DNA of 64,000 bases from Catenulispora sp. GP43 (GTDB lineage Bacteria > Actinomycetota > Actinomycetes > Streptomycetales > Catenulisporaceae). The position numbers and the translations under genes were made by a program. The notes beneath the pieces were generated by a model. That model did not search any database. It had not been told where the DNA came from and saw nothing but the letters and a program-made list of their open reading frames with translations. Below, piece by piece: positions 1 to 7,896 of this stretch (position 1 is the first letter of the stretch; every line of letters begins with the position of its first letter). The stretch lies in the NCBI RefSeq assembly GCF_041260665.1, contig NZ_JBGCCT010000015.1:62001-126000 (forward strand), read 5' to 3'.

Positions 1-35
1 TTCGGACACGCGCGAACTATCGGTGACTTCGGCGG

Positions 36-79
36 AAGGAGCCGAGGGCCCGGGTCGCCACCGGGCCCTCGGAGCTCCT
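36..79. terminator. Bidirectional hairpin terminator
   Basis: Perfect 12-bp arms (42-53 and 61-72) flank a 7-nt loop, and the stem can extend through aaggag/ctcctt with a small bulge. It lies just past the stop of the minus-strand gene ending at 85 and probably also serves a plus-strand gene to the left. A possible tail of that gene ends with TGA at 24-26, but too little is present to annotate it. Confidence 0.65.
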
Positions 80-84
80 TTCCG

Positions 85-342
85 CTAGATCAAACTTATA
101 ACGCTGATGAGGGTGATCACGGAGGCTTCCTCATCAACCTCATATTCGATGAGGCCCAGAGAGCTCACCGCCCAGGCCCGCTTCGTGACTCCACCAGCTG
201 TTCTTTCGGCGACGTCGCCACCTTGTCCGTAGGGGTCGTTGCCGATCTCCAAACAAGCCATCACGAACATCGCGTGTGCCATCTCAGGCATTGCGGCGAT
301 TGCCTCAGTCAACGCCATCTCGAAGATAGTGCTGTACCTCAT
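85..342 (-). CDS. Putative RelE/ParE-like toxin of a toxin-antitoxin pair
   Basis: This is an 85-residue protein whose start overlaps the stop of the upstream gene by 4 bp (ATGA). The layout resembles short RelE/ParE-fold toxins of actinomycetes: an N-terminal helical part (IAAMPEMAHAMF), a DPYGQG turn, then C-terminal strands ending in YEVDEEASVITLI. That last segment matches the usual Y-x-V-D-x-E-A-x-V-V-x-V-L pattern of the family. By analogy it would be a ribosome-dependent mRNA interferase, but the match is by eye and the loop between strands is unusual. It could instead be an inactive or unrelated small protein. The order antitoxin then toxin fits a type II module. Confidence 0.5.
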   Translation of the reverse strand: MRYSTIFEMALTEAIAAMPEMAHAMFVMACLEIGNDPYGQGGDVAERTAGGVTKRAWAVSSLGLIEYEVDEEASVITLISVISLI

Positions 343-626
343 GCCGCCTGTTGGGCCCGCTCTTGCTCCCAGCGCTCCCGGTAACCAGGGAATGCCTCAT
401 CGAACGGGATGCCGTTACCCGTGGCAAGGCTCCGGTCCGACCGGAACGCTTCCAGTCGGCCTGCCTTGTTCAGCACAGCGATGATGAACCAGTACCCGAA
501 GGTTTTCTGCAAATCGTCGATGTGCGCCGACTCGATGGCCGCATTGAACTCGGCGACCTCATCCTCGGGCAGCGCTTCGCGGACTGCGACGATAGTGCGG
601 TCTAAGCGGACCGTGTAGTGACTCAA
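339..626 (-). CDS. Putative antitoxin partner (DUF6247-like small acidic helical protein)
   Basis: I place the start at TTG 626, because a strong purine-rich ribosome site (AAGGAAAGGAAG) sits just upstream; the longer ATG frame from 683 lacks one. The 95-residue product is acidic and helical: ALPEDEVAEFNAAIESA, then an aromatic GYWFIIAVL segment and a Glu/Arg-rich tail. The ALPxDxxxxFxxxxxxA pattern is like the DUF6247 proteins that precede RelE-like toxins in actinomycetes. It is cotranscribed and translationally coupled with the downstream gene (ATGA overlap). The antitoxin role is inferred from position, size and charge; no DNA-binding motif is obvious. Confidence 0.5.
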   Translation of the reverse strand: MSHYTVRLDRTIVAVREALPEDEVAEFNAAIESAHIDDLQKTFGYWFIIAVLNKAGRLEAFRSDRSLATGNGIPFDEAFPGYRERWEQERAQQAA

Positions 627-742
627 CTCTTTCTTCCTTTCCTTGCCGGCCCGCAGCCACCTCCACTGTGACACCCGCAACACCCCCGTGTCGCCTCAAG
701 CCGCACCCCACCAGGAAAGTTACCCGCTGGTAGCCTTCCCTC

Positions 743-2500
743 ATGACTTCAGACCCGGCCGCGCTGTTCAACCCGCGCACCCTCGACTTCTCGCGCTTCG
801 ACGAGGAGACCCAGCGGCTGCTCACGGCCGTCGTCGACTGGTTCGAGGGGCGGGGCAAGCGGCGCCTGCTCGCCGAGGACCTGGACCGGGTCTGGTACGC
901 CGACTTCCTGGAGTTCGCCGCGAAGGAGAAGCTCTTCGCGACCTTCCAGACCCCCGCGACCGACGCCTTCGGCCCGGCCGCGCCGGCGCAGCGCTGGGAC
1001 ACCGCGCGCAACGCCGCGCTGAGCGAGATCCTCGGCTTCTATGGGCTGCCGTACTGGTACACCTGGCAGGTCACCGTCCTGGGCCTCGGGCCGGTCTGGA
1101 TGTCGGAGAACGCCGCCGCGCGCGAGCGGGCCGCGCGGCTGCTCGACGAGGGCCATGTCTTCGCCTTCGGCCTGTCGGAGAAGGAGCACGGCGCCGACGT
1201 CTACTCAACCGACATGATCCTCACCCCGGACGGCGACGGCGGCTACACCGCCACCGGCGGCAAGTACTACATCGGCAACGGCAACGTGGCCGGTCTGGTC
1301 TCCGTCTTCGGCCGGCGCTCCGACGTCGAGGGTCCCGACGGCTACGTCTTCTTCGCCGTGGACAGCCGCCACGAGAAGTTCGAGCTGGTGCAGAACGTCG
1401 TCGACTCGCAGATGTTCGTCAGCGAGTTCAAGCTGCACGAATACCCGGTCACCGAGGCCGACATCCTGCACGCCGGCGCCGACGCCTTCAGCGCCGCGCT
1501 GAACACCGTCAACGTCGGCAAGTTCAACCTGTGCACGGCCTCGGTGGGCATCGCGGAGCACTCGTTCTACGAGGCCATCACGCACGCCCACAACCGCATC
1601 CTGTACGGCCACCCGGTCACCGACTTCGGCCACGTCCGCGCCTCCTTCGTCGACGCCTACGCCCGCCTGGTCGCGATGAAGCTGTTCAGCGCCCGCGCCG
1701 TCGACTACTTCCGCAGCGCGAACGCCGAGGACCGCCGCTACCTGCTGTTCAACCCGGTCACCAAGATGAAGGTGACCTCCGAGGGCGAGCGGGTCGTGGA
1801 CCTGCTCTGGGACGTGATCGCGGCCCGCGGCTTCGAGAAGGACACCTACTTCAACGGCGCCACCCACTACATCAGGGCCCTGCCGAAGCTGGAGGGCACG
1901 GTCCACGTGAACCTCGCGCTGGTGCTGAAGTTCATGCCGAACTACCTACGCGTCTTTGACGGCATTGAGCACAGCGCGCCGCAGGACTACCCCGAGGTGC
2001 CCACGCGCTCCGACGCCGCCGACGACGCCTTCCTGTTCCACCAGGGCCCGGCGCGTGGCCTGGGCAAGGTGCGCTTCCACGACTGGCGCGCGGCCTACCG
2101 CGAGGCGGCCGGTGTGCCGAACGTCGCGCGGTTCACCGAGCAGGCCGAGGCGCTGACGCAGTTCCTGGCGACCTGCCCGCCGGACGAGGCGCAGCAGAAG
2201 GACCTGGACTTCCTGCTCAACCTCGGGCACCTGTTCACGCTCGTGGTCTACGGCCAGCTGGTGCTGGAGCAGGCGCGCCTGACCGGGCTGGAGGACGAGG
2301 TCGTGGACCAGATCTTCGACTTCCTGGTCCGTGACTTCTCCGAGTACGCCGTCGCCCTGCACGGCAAGGCGTCCTCGACGCCGGAGCAGCAGGCGTGGGC
2401 GCTGGGCGCGGTGCGCAAGCCGGTCGTGGACGAGGCGCGGTTCGGCCGGATCTGGGAGCGGGTGGCGGCTTTGTCCGGCGCTTACGAGATGCGCCCCTAG
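743..2500 (+). CDS. Acyl-CoA dehydrogenase
   Basis: This 585-residue flavoprotein of the acyl-CoA dehydrogenase superfamily oxidises an acyl-CoA thioester at the alpha-beta bond and passes electrons to ETF. The FAFGLSEKEHGAD segment near residue 150 corresponds to the family flavin/substrate-binding motif (TEP/SEK-x-x-G-S/A-D). It is followed by the beta-domain GGKYYIGNG and a C-terminal helical domain with RILYGHPVTDFGHVRASF. It is longer than the usual 380-400 residues because of an extra C-terminal helical region (residues about 430-585), as in long-form actinobacterial enzymes. It is a single gene facing away from the toxin-antitoxin pair; substrate unknown. Confidence 0.85.
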   Translation: MTSDPAALFNPRTLDFSRFDEETQRLLTAVVDWFEGRGKRRLLAEDLDRVWYADFLEFAAKEKLFATFQTPATDAFGPAAPAQRWDTARNAALSEILGFYGLPYWYTWQVTVLGLGPVWMSENAAARERAARLLDEGHVFAFGLSEKEHGADVYSTDMILTPDGDGGYTATGGKYYIGNGNVAGLVSVFGRRSDVEGPDGYVFFAVDSRHEKFELVQNVVDSQMFVSEFKLHEYPVTEADILHAGADAFSAALNTVNVGKFNLCTASVGIAEHSFYEAITHAHNRILYGHPVTDFGHVRASFVDAYARLVAMKLFSARAVDYFRSANAEDRRYLLFNPVTKMKVTSEGERVVDLLWDVIAARGFEKDTYFNGATHYIRALPKLEGTVHVNLALVLKFMPNYLRVFDGIEHSAPQDYPEVPTRSDAADDAFLFHQGPARGLGKVRFHDWRAAYREAAGVPNVARFTEQAEALTQFLATCPPDEAQQKDLDFLLNLGHLFTLVVYGQLVLEQARLTGLEDEVVDQIFDFLVRDFSEYAVALHGKASSTPEQQAWALGAVRKPVVDEARFGRIWERVAALSGAYEMRP

Positions 2501-2529
2501 AGTTCACCGGAGCCCTCTACCATCCCCGC

Positions 2530-4284
2530 ATGGGGGACTTGTTCATCGTGGTAGGGGGCAACGCCCTCGCCAACAGGCTCACGGTCGAGTTGACCCGACA
2601 GTACGGCGTCCGGACGGCGGCCATCGTGCCCGCCCAGGAGACGCCGTACACCATCCAGATCGCCAGGGTGCTCGGCGCGGAGAACACGATCACCGACGCC
2701 TACGTGTCGGAGGAGGCCCTGCGCCAGGCCGGGATCGACCAGGCGCAGGCGATCGCCTTCGTCGACGGCGACGACCGGACCAACATCCACGCCGCCATGC
2801 GCGCCGCGGCCCTGCGCCCCGGTATCAGGGTCGTGATCCGGATGTTCAACCAGCGGCTCGGGGTGCACATCGCGCAGCTGGTGGACAACTGCACGGTGCT
2901 GTCGGCGTCGGCCACGGCCGCGCCGGCGTTCGTCAACGCCGCCCTGCAACGCCCGCACTCGGTCAGCGCGGGAGGCCGGGCGCTGCGGGTCGCGATCGGC
3001 CCAGACATCGACATGCGGCAGACGCCGTTCCTGATCGCCGACGGCATCGACCGGGACCGGCAGTCCGAGATCGAGATGTTGCCGGTGGCGGCGGCGCGCA
3101 GCCGCACCCGGGAGTGGATGCTGTTGCAGGAGCGCTCGCCGCGGCACGCGGCGCTCCAGTTCCTGGACGTCACCGACATGGTGGTGCAAGGGAACGTGTA
3201 CAAGGCCTCGCCGGCGGCCCGCCTGCTGTGGCGCGCGTCGGACACGCTGAAGTTCTTCACCAGCGCCAAGCTGCGGACGATCCTGATGGCGGCGGTGGCC
3301 ACGCTGGTGGTGTCGTTCACCGGGATCTGGTTGCTGGCGCGGCCGTTCGGCTGGGCCGTGTACGAGTCCTTGCTCGACGTCGCCGGTTCCGCGGTCCCGG
3401 ACACCTACGGCCAGCCGAGCTCGGTCGGCGGGAACCTGCAGCGGTTGTTCCAGGTGGCGATCACGCTGTCCGGCATCGTGCTGATGCCGGTGGTGACCGC
3501 GGTGTTCGTGGAGAGCACCGCGACCCGGCGCAGCGTCCGCACCCGGCAGCCGAGCACGGGCCTGCGCGGCCATGTCGTGGTGGTCGGCCTCGGCAACGCC
3601 GGCACCCGAGTCACGGCGCTGTTCCGCGAGCTCGGCGTTCCGGTGGTGGGCATCGAGCGCGACGCCGACGCCCGCGGGATCGCGGCGGCGCGCGGCCTGG
3701 ACGTCCCGGCGGTGGTCGGCGACCGGCCGATCGACGACGCGCTGCGCCGCGCGCAGATCGGCCGGGCCCGCGCGGTCGTGGCGGTCACCGGCGACGACGT
3801 GACCAACCTGGAGGCGGCGCTGGAGGCCCGGGCCATCAACCGCGAGGTGCGGGTCGTGGTGCGGCTGTTCGACGACGACTTCGCCTCGCACGTCTACAAG
3901 GAGTTCGGCAACACCGCCTCCCGCTCGGTGTCCTACCTCGCGGCCCCGGCCTTCGCCGCCGCGATGATGGGACGCGAGGTGCTGGGGACGCTGTCGGTGT
4001 ATCGCAAAGTCCTGCTGATCGCCGAGGTCGCCGTCGAGGCCGGCTCGGAGCTGGCCGGGCGGGAGCAGCACGACCTGGACAAGCCGGGCCTGACCAGGGT
4101 CCTGGCGGTGCGGCGGGCCGGGAGCACGGCGTTCGACTGGTCGGGGGCCGACCGCGGGCGGGTACTGGTGGCCGGCGACCGGCTGATCCTGGCGGCCACG
4201 CGCGCCGGTTTCGGCGCGCTGGCGGGGCGCGTCGGAGACGGGAATGAGGGGAATACGGAAGCGGAGCCGGAATCAGGAGACTGA
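2530..4284 (+). CDS. RCK (TrkA-N) domain protein with central membrane pair, possible CASTOR/POLLUX-like ion channel
   Basis: The start is ATG 2530, 29 bp after the previous stop. The 584-residue protein opens with a Rossmann fold (FIVVGGNALANRL, residues 5-17). Two hydrophobic segments follow at about 250-272 and 308-328. A second TrkA-N fold comes next (HVVVVGLGNAG near 346, then TGDDVTNLEAALEAR), with a TrkA-C-like tail. This RCK-TM-TM-RCK order resembles CASTOR/POLLUX-related putative ion channels. The classic TVGYG potassium filter is absent from the inter-helix loop, so ion selectivity cannot be assigned. A nucleotide or Ca2+ probably gates it through the RCK domains. It may be cotranscribed with the DUF4190 gene 30 bp downstream. 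Confidence 0.75.
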   Translation: MGDLFIVVGGNALANRLTVELTRQYGVRTAAIVPAQETPYTIQIARVLGAENTITDAYVSEEALRQAGIDQAQAIAFVDGDDRTNIHAAMRAAALRPGIRVVIRMFNQRLGVHIAQLVDNCTVLSASATAAPAFVNAALQRPHSVSAGGRALRVAIGPDIDMRQTPFLIADGIDRDRQSEIEMLPVAAARSRTREWMLLQERSPRHAALQFLDVTDMVVQGNVYKASPAARLLWRASDTLKFFTSAKLRTILMAAVATLVVSFTGIWLLARPFGWAVYESLLDVAGSAVPDTYGQPSSVGGNLQRLFQVAITLSGIVLMPVVTAVFVESTATRRSVRTRQPSTGLRGHVVVVGLGNAGTRVTALFRELGVPVVGIERDADARGIAAARGLDVPAVVGDRPIDDALRRAQIGRARAVVAVTGDDVTNLEAALEARAINREVRVVVRLFDDDFASHVYKEFGNTASRSVSYLAAPAFAAAMMGREVLGTLSVYRKVLLIAEVAVEAGSELAGREQHDLDKPGLTRVLAVRRAGSTAFDWSGADRGRVLVAGDRLILAATRAGFGALAGRVGDGNEGNTEAEPESGD

Positions 4285-4314
4285 GGCTGAGGCTGACAAG
4301 GGAGGAACACGACT

Positions 4315-4725
4315 GTGAGCGAGAGCCCTGGAGGCGGAACGGATTCCGGCGTTGAGGGGTTCGCCCCGCCGGACGGTGGTTTCGCTCCCGTAGGGCGCTC
4401 GGTTCAACAGACATATCCCGTGTATCCCGTGTATCCCAGCTACACCAGCGGCTACTACGGGCCGCCGCTGCTTCGGAAGCAGACCAGCGGTCTGGCGGTC
4501 ACCGGCATGGTGCTCGGGATTCTCAGTCTGCTGCTGTTCTGGGCGTCGCTGCTGGCGCCGTTGCTCGCGATCCTGGGGATCGTCTTCAGCCTGACCGGGA
4601 TATCGCAGGGTTCGAAGCCCGGCTGGACCGGTACGGGGATGGCCGTCGCCGGACTGGTGTGCTCCCTGCTCACCGCGGCGATCTGGGTCATGTTGGCGGT
4701 CATCCTGGCCACCCTCATCGCCTGA
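4315..4725 (+). CDS. DUF4190 domain membrane protein
   Basis: The start is GTG 4315, with GGAGG ten bases upstream. The 136-residue product has a disordered, Tyr/Pro-rich N-terminus with a repeated VYPVYP motif. Two hydrophobic helices follow (about 60-88 and 103-133), separated by FSLTGISQGSKPGWTGTGMAVAG, which is the typical DUF4190 loop. Proteins of this family are small actinobacterial membrane proteins of unknown function, often with such Tyr-rich cytoplasmic tails. It lies 30 bp behind the RCK gene, so the two may act together at the membrane; that link is inferred. Confidence 0.75.
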   Translation: MSESPGGGTDSGVEGFAPPDGGFAPVGRSVQQTYPVYPVYPSYTSGYYGPPLLRKQTSGLAVTGMVLGILSLLLFWASLLAPLLAILGIVFSLTGISQGSKPGWTGTGMAVAGLVCSLLTAAIWVMLAVILATLIA

Positions 4726-4755
4726 CCCGCTCGGCCATCCCCGAGGCGTCAGTCC

Positions 4756-5148
4756 TCAGCAGTCCCGGAACTCCGGCGACTGGTTCAGGATCTGCGCCCG
4801 CTCCGACGTGAAACGCCGGTACGCCTCCGAGTCGGCGGCCTCCGGACGGAACACCGCGACGCGGTGGCAGTTCTGGAAGGCGAGCTTCACCGCGAAGCGC
4901 CGTTCCAGGCTGCCGCGGATGGAATCGGAGGCCAGAGCGCGCAGGAGTTGGCCGCGCTCGGCCTCGGACGGGGCGATCTGGTTGTCCGCGAACTGCTTGG
5001 CGGGGTCGGCGTGCAGTTCCGCGGCGAGCTTCTCGACCATGGTGTGGGCGTACGGGAGCGAGGCCGCGACGGTGTCGGCGAACGCGGTCTGGTCCACCTC
5101 GCCGGCCTCGGCCTGCTCGAGCAGGTGGGGTGCGACGTCCAGGGACAT
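4756..5148 (-). CDS. SCO5389-family protein, function unknown
   Basis: The 130-residue protein starts at ATG 5148 (MSLDVAPHLLEQAE), where homologues of this actinobacterial family begin; an in-frame ATG lies at 5187. GAGGAAG precedes the chosen start by seven bases. Conserved stretches visible by eye are DNQIAP, RGQLLRALASDSIRG, FQNCHRVAVF and the C-terminal ILNQSPEFRDC. No catalytic motif is evident. The family is widespread and single-copy in Streptomyces and uncharacterised. The upstream region carries a Zur/Fur-like palindrome, suggesting metal-dependent control. It is convergent with the DUF4190 gene. Confidence 0.8.
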   Translation of the reverse strand: MSLDVAPHLLEQAEAGEVDQTAFADTVAASLPYAHTMVEKLAAELHADPAKQFADNQIAPSEAERGQLLRALASDSIRGSLERRFAVKLAFQNCHRVAVFRPEAADSEAYRRFTSERAQILNQSPEFRDC

Positions 5149-5171
5149 GCTGGGGCTTCCTCTCTCGAAAA

Positions 5172-5186
5172 TGAATGTCGTTTTCA
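5172..5186 (-). promoter_or_regulatory. Zur-like box upstream of the SCO5389-family gene
   Basis: On the minus strand the site reads TGAAAACGACATTCA, close to the actinobacterial Zur consensus TGAAAATGATTTTCA (7-1-7 arrangement). It sits 24 bp before the start codon. A possible -10 hexamer TATCCT lies just upstream at 5197-5192, so bound repressor would cover the transcription start. This is pattern recognition only; the outer TGAA/TTCA arms match well and the inner bases are degenerate. Confidence 0.35.
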
Positions 5187-5230
5187 AGAGAAGGATAGAC
5201 CGGGGCCGGGAACCGGGGCTCGCGCTTTGG

Positions 5231-6061
5231 TCAGCTCGGCGTGTCGCGCGCGGTGAACAGCACCGCGAGCTGGGTCCGGCTGCCGCAGGAGGTGGCGGCC
5301 AGGACGCGCGTCAGGTGCTTCTTCACGGTGTCCACGCCGATGAACAGCCGCGCCGCGATCTGCCGGTTGGTCAGCCCCTGCGCGGCGAGGTCCGCGACGT
5401 CCCACTCGCGCGGCGTCAGGTCCCAGTCGCCGCGCGACGCCTCGCGCGAGCGGTGCCGCGCCAGTTGCTCGACGGCCAGCGGCGTCAGGTGCCGGCGCAG
5501 CACACGGAGCACGGCGAGGTCGCGGTCGGGGACGCGGCCCGCCCCGGCCATCCCCAGCGCCGGGACCGCGAGGCCGACCCAGAGCACCCCGGACGGCGCG
5601 GCGTCGACGAGCATCGCGGCCTTGTCGGCGATCCCGCGCGGCAGCAGGAACTCGTCGCGGAAGCGGGAGCCGTCGGCCACGTCGGTCAGCCGCACGACGC
5701 CGACCTCGCCCAGCCACCGCAGGAAGGCCTCGTCGCGGAACGGGTCCCGCCGGGCCCAGCCCTCGGCGTCATAGGTGCGCAGGAACTCGGCCGAATACCC
5801 GGCCAGCACCCCGCAGCCGTTCTCGACCGCGTCGGACGCGGTGTCGCCGTGCAGCACCGTCACGCCGTTGTAGCCGAACCAGCTCTGCAACGCCGTGACC
5901 AGCCGCTCCCGGAACTCGGCGAGATCCCCGGCCCGGTCGACGGCCTCCACCACCCCGACCGCCCGCCGGTAGTCCTCCGGACTCAGCGGCTCGTCGGCGG
6001 GCAGGGGGCGGGGACGCGGCGCGGGGCCGGGCAGCGCGATGGTCACCCTTCGATGTTCCAC
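5231..6061 (-). CDS. LuxR-family transcriptional regulator
   Basis: This regulator of about 276 residues has a C-terminal LuxR/NarL helix-turn-helix. LTPREWDVADLAAQGLTNRQ begins near residue 213 and continues into IAARLFIGVDTVKKHLTRVL. The N-terminal about 190 residues form a GAF/PAS-like sensing domain without a receiver aspartate pocket, so it is not a classical response regulator. The start is uncertain between GTG 6061 and GTG 6046; neither has a well-spaced ribosome site. It is divergently transcribed from the short-chain dehydrogenase gene (about 40-bp gap), which is a plausible target. Confidence 0.8.
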   Translation of the reverse strand: MEHRRVTIALPGPAPRPRPLPADEPLSPEDYRRAVGVVEAVDRAGDLAEFRERLVTALQSWFGYNGVTVLHGDTASDAVENGCGVLAGYSAEFLRTYDAEGWARRDPFRDEAFLRWLGEVGVVRLTDVADGSRFRDEFLLPRGIADKAAMLVDAAPSGVLWVGLAVPALGMAGAGRVPDRDLAVLRVLRRHLTPLAVEQLARHRSREASRGDWDLTPREWDVADLAAQGLTNRQIAARLFIGVDTVKKHLTRVLAATSCGSRTQLAVLFTARDTPS

Positions 6062-6099
6062 CTTCGGGCCATACCGCGGCCACCGCGGTCCGTCCCAAG

Positions 6100-6945
6100 A
6101 TGGACACCATGACAGACGCGATCCACACCCCCCGCCGCTGGTTCATCACCGGCGCGAACAGCGGCTTCGGCCTGGCCCTGGTCCACGCCGCCCTGGCGGC
6201 CGGCGACGAGGTGGTGGCCGCCGTCCGCCGCCCGGAGACGATGACCGAACTGGCGGCGGCATCGGCGGGGCGCGTATCAGTGGTCGAACTCGACGTCGGC
6301 AAGCACGAGCAACTCGCGGCCGCCGTCGAGGCCGCGGGCCGCATCGACGTCCTGGTGAACAACGCCGGCTTCGGCATCCTCGGCGCCATCGAGGAGACCA
6401 GCCAGGCCGAACTCCGCAACGCCATGGAAGTGATGTTCTTCGCCCCGCTCGAACTGACCCGCCTGGTCCTGCCCCAGATGCGGGCCCGCCGCAGCGGCAC
6501 CGTCATCCAGCTGACCAGCATGGGCGGCATGCTCGCCTTCCCTGGCGTCGGCGCCTATTGCGCCGCCAAGGGCGCCCTGGAACTGGCCAGCGAGGCCCTG
6601 GCCGGCGAGGTGGCCCCACTGGGAATCAACGTCCTGATCGTCGAACCGGGCGCCTTCCGCACCGGCTTCGCCGCCCCGGCCGCGCTCCAGGCCGTGGACG
6701 CCCGCATCGCCGACTACGACGCCACCGCCGGCGCCACGCGCGACGGCCTGCCGACCTCGCACGGCGCGCAGGAGGGCGACCCGGCGAAGGCCGCCGCCGC
6801 GGTGCTCGAGGTGCTGGAGTGGAAGGAGCCGCCGCTGCGCCTCGCGCTGGGGAACGACGCGGTGGACGAGATCCGGAAGAAGCTGGCGGCGGTCGGCGCC
6901 GATCTCGATGCGACGGAACATCTGGGACGCGCGATGGGGGCGTGA
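6100..6945 (+). CDS. Short-chain dehydrogenase/reductase
   Basis: This classical SDR of 281 residues has the cofactor motif TGANSGFG (residues about 18-25), NNAGFG in the middle, the catalytic Ser in TSMGGM, and YCAAK carrying the Tyr/Lys pair. It would reduce a ketone or oxidise an alcohol using NAD(P)H; the substrate cannot be told. ATG 6100 and ATG 6109 are both possible starts and neither has a clear Shine-Dalgarno, so a leaderless or weak start is likely. It is divergent from the LuxR regulator and convergent with the kinase gene, with no terminator visible in the 9-bp gap. Confidence 0.85.
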   Translation: MDTMTDAIHTPRRWFITGANSGFGLALVHAALAAGDEVVAAVRRPETMTELAAASAGRVSVVELDVGKHEQLAAAVEAAGRIDVLVNNAGFGILGAIEETSQAELRNAMEVMFFAPLELTRLVLPQMRARRSGTVIQLTSMGGMLAFPGVGAYCAAKGALELASEALAGEVAPLGINVLIVEPGAFRTGFAAPAALQAVDARIADYDATAGATRDGLPTSHGAQEGDPAKAAAAVLEVLEWKEPPLRLALGNDAVDEIRKKLAAVGADLDATEHLGRAMGA

Positions 6946-6954
6946 GCCCTCGCC

Positions 6955-7863
6955 TCAGCCGAGATCCGCCTCCCCGGCGAACCGCTCCGCCGTCCCGTGA
7001 ACCGTGCAGGCGAAAGCCCCGCACGCCAGCCCGCGCCGCATGCACTCCTCCACCGGCGCCCCGCGCAGCACCCCGGACATGAACCCGGTCACGAACGCGT
7101 CGCCGGCCCCGTTGCTGTCCACCACCGGCGCCGGCGGCGTGACCGCCGGGAAGTGGCGGACGCCGGGGACGTCGCGCAGCGCCAGGTACGCCCCGCGCGC
7201 GCCGTCCGTGGCCACGACGGTTCGGGCCCGGCCTCGGGCCAGCACGTCCGCGAGCGCCGCGTCCCGCCGGGCGCCCTCGCCCAGGTTCGCCGCGCTCATG
7301 AACACGTGGTCCGCGGCGTAGGCGAAGTCCTTGTGGTGGTCCGCGACGCCGTCCCAGTCGTGGAGGTCCGTCGAGATCGTCGCGGTGTGCCGGAGCGCCG
7401 ACGGCAGCACGTGGCGTGCGTGGTCGGCGATGCACACGTGGACGTGCCGCGTCCGCGCGAGCCAGTCCTCGTAGAAGTCCTCCGGCAGGCGCTGGCCCGC
7501 CACGCCGCGCGGGTCGTAGAACGACATGCGCCGGCCGTCGGCGGACACCAGGTTCACCGCGCGCGTGGTGCCGGCGGCCGACGGGAGCCAGGAGAAGTCC
7601 AGCCTCTCCTCGGCGAAGCGGCGGCGGACCAGGTCGCCGAAGGGGTCCTGGCCGAGGAAGTCCACGAACTTCACCCGCAGGCCCAGCGCCCTCGCTCCGA
7701 GGGCCACGGCCGTGCCGGTGTGCGCGACGTAGGACTCGATCGGGTCCACCAGCAGCGAGTCCGCGTACGGCAGCGGCAGGTCCGGGACGCGGACGATCGT
7801 GTCGATCCCCGCGCCGCCGACCACCATGACATCGAACTCGACTTCAGTATCCTGCGACACCAC
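6955..7863 (-). CDS. PfkB-family carbohydrate kinase
   Basis: This ribokinase-fold sugar kinase has 302 residues. The N-terminal glycine-rich VVGGAGIDTI and the C-terminal anion-hole motif VDSNGAGDAFVTGF with the catalytic Asp (DAF) are both present. It ends the sugar-uptake operon on the minus strand, 33 bp after the LacI-family gene. It may therefore phosphorylate the sugar freed by the GH13 glucosidase, or a related carbohydrate; actual substrates in this family range from ribose to nucleosides. The start is GTG 7863 or the adjacent in-frame GTG. Confidence 0.85.
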   Translation of the reverse strand: MVSQDTEVEFDVMVVGGAGIDTIVRVPDLPLPYADSLLVDPIESYVAHTGTAVALGARALGLRVKFVDFLGQDPFGDLVRRRFAEERLDFSWLPSAAGTTRAVNLVSADGRRMSFYDPRGVAGQRLPEDFYEDWLARTRHVHVCIADHARHVLPSALRHTATISTDLHDWDGVADHHKDFAYAADHVFMSAANLGEGARRDAALADVLARGRARTVVATDGARGAYLALRDVPGVRHFPAVTPPAPVVDSNGAGDAFVTGFMSGVLRGAPVEECMRRGLACGAFACTVHGTAERFAGEADLG

Positions 7864-7896
7864 GAAACCGCCCCGCCCCTGAGGTGAGAAACCGAT

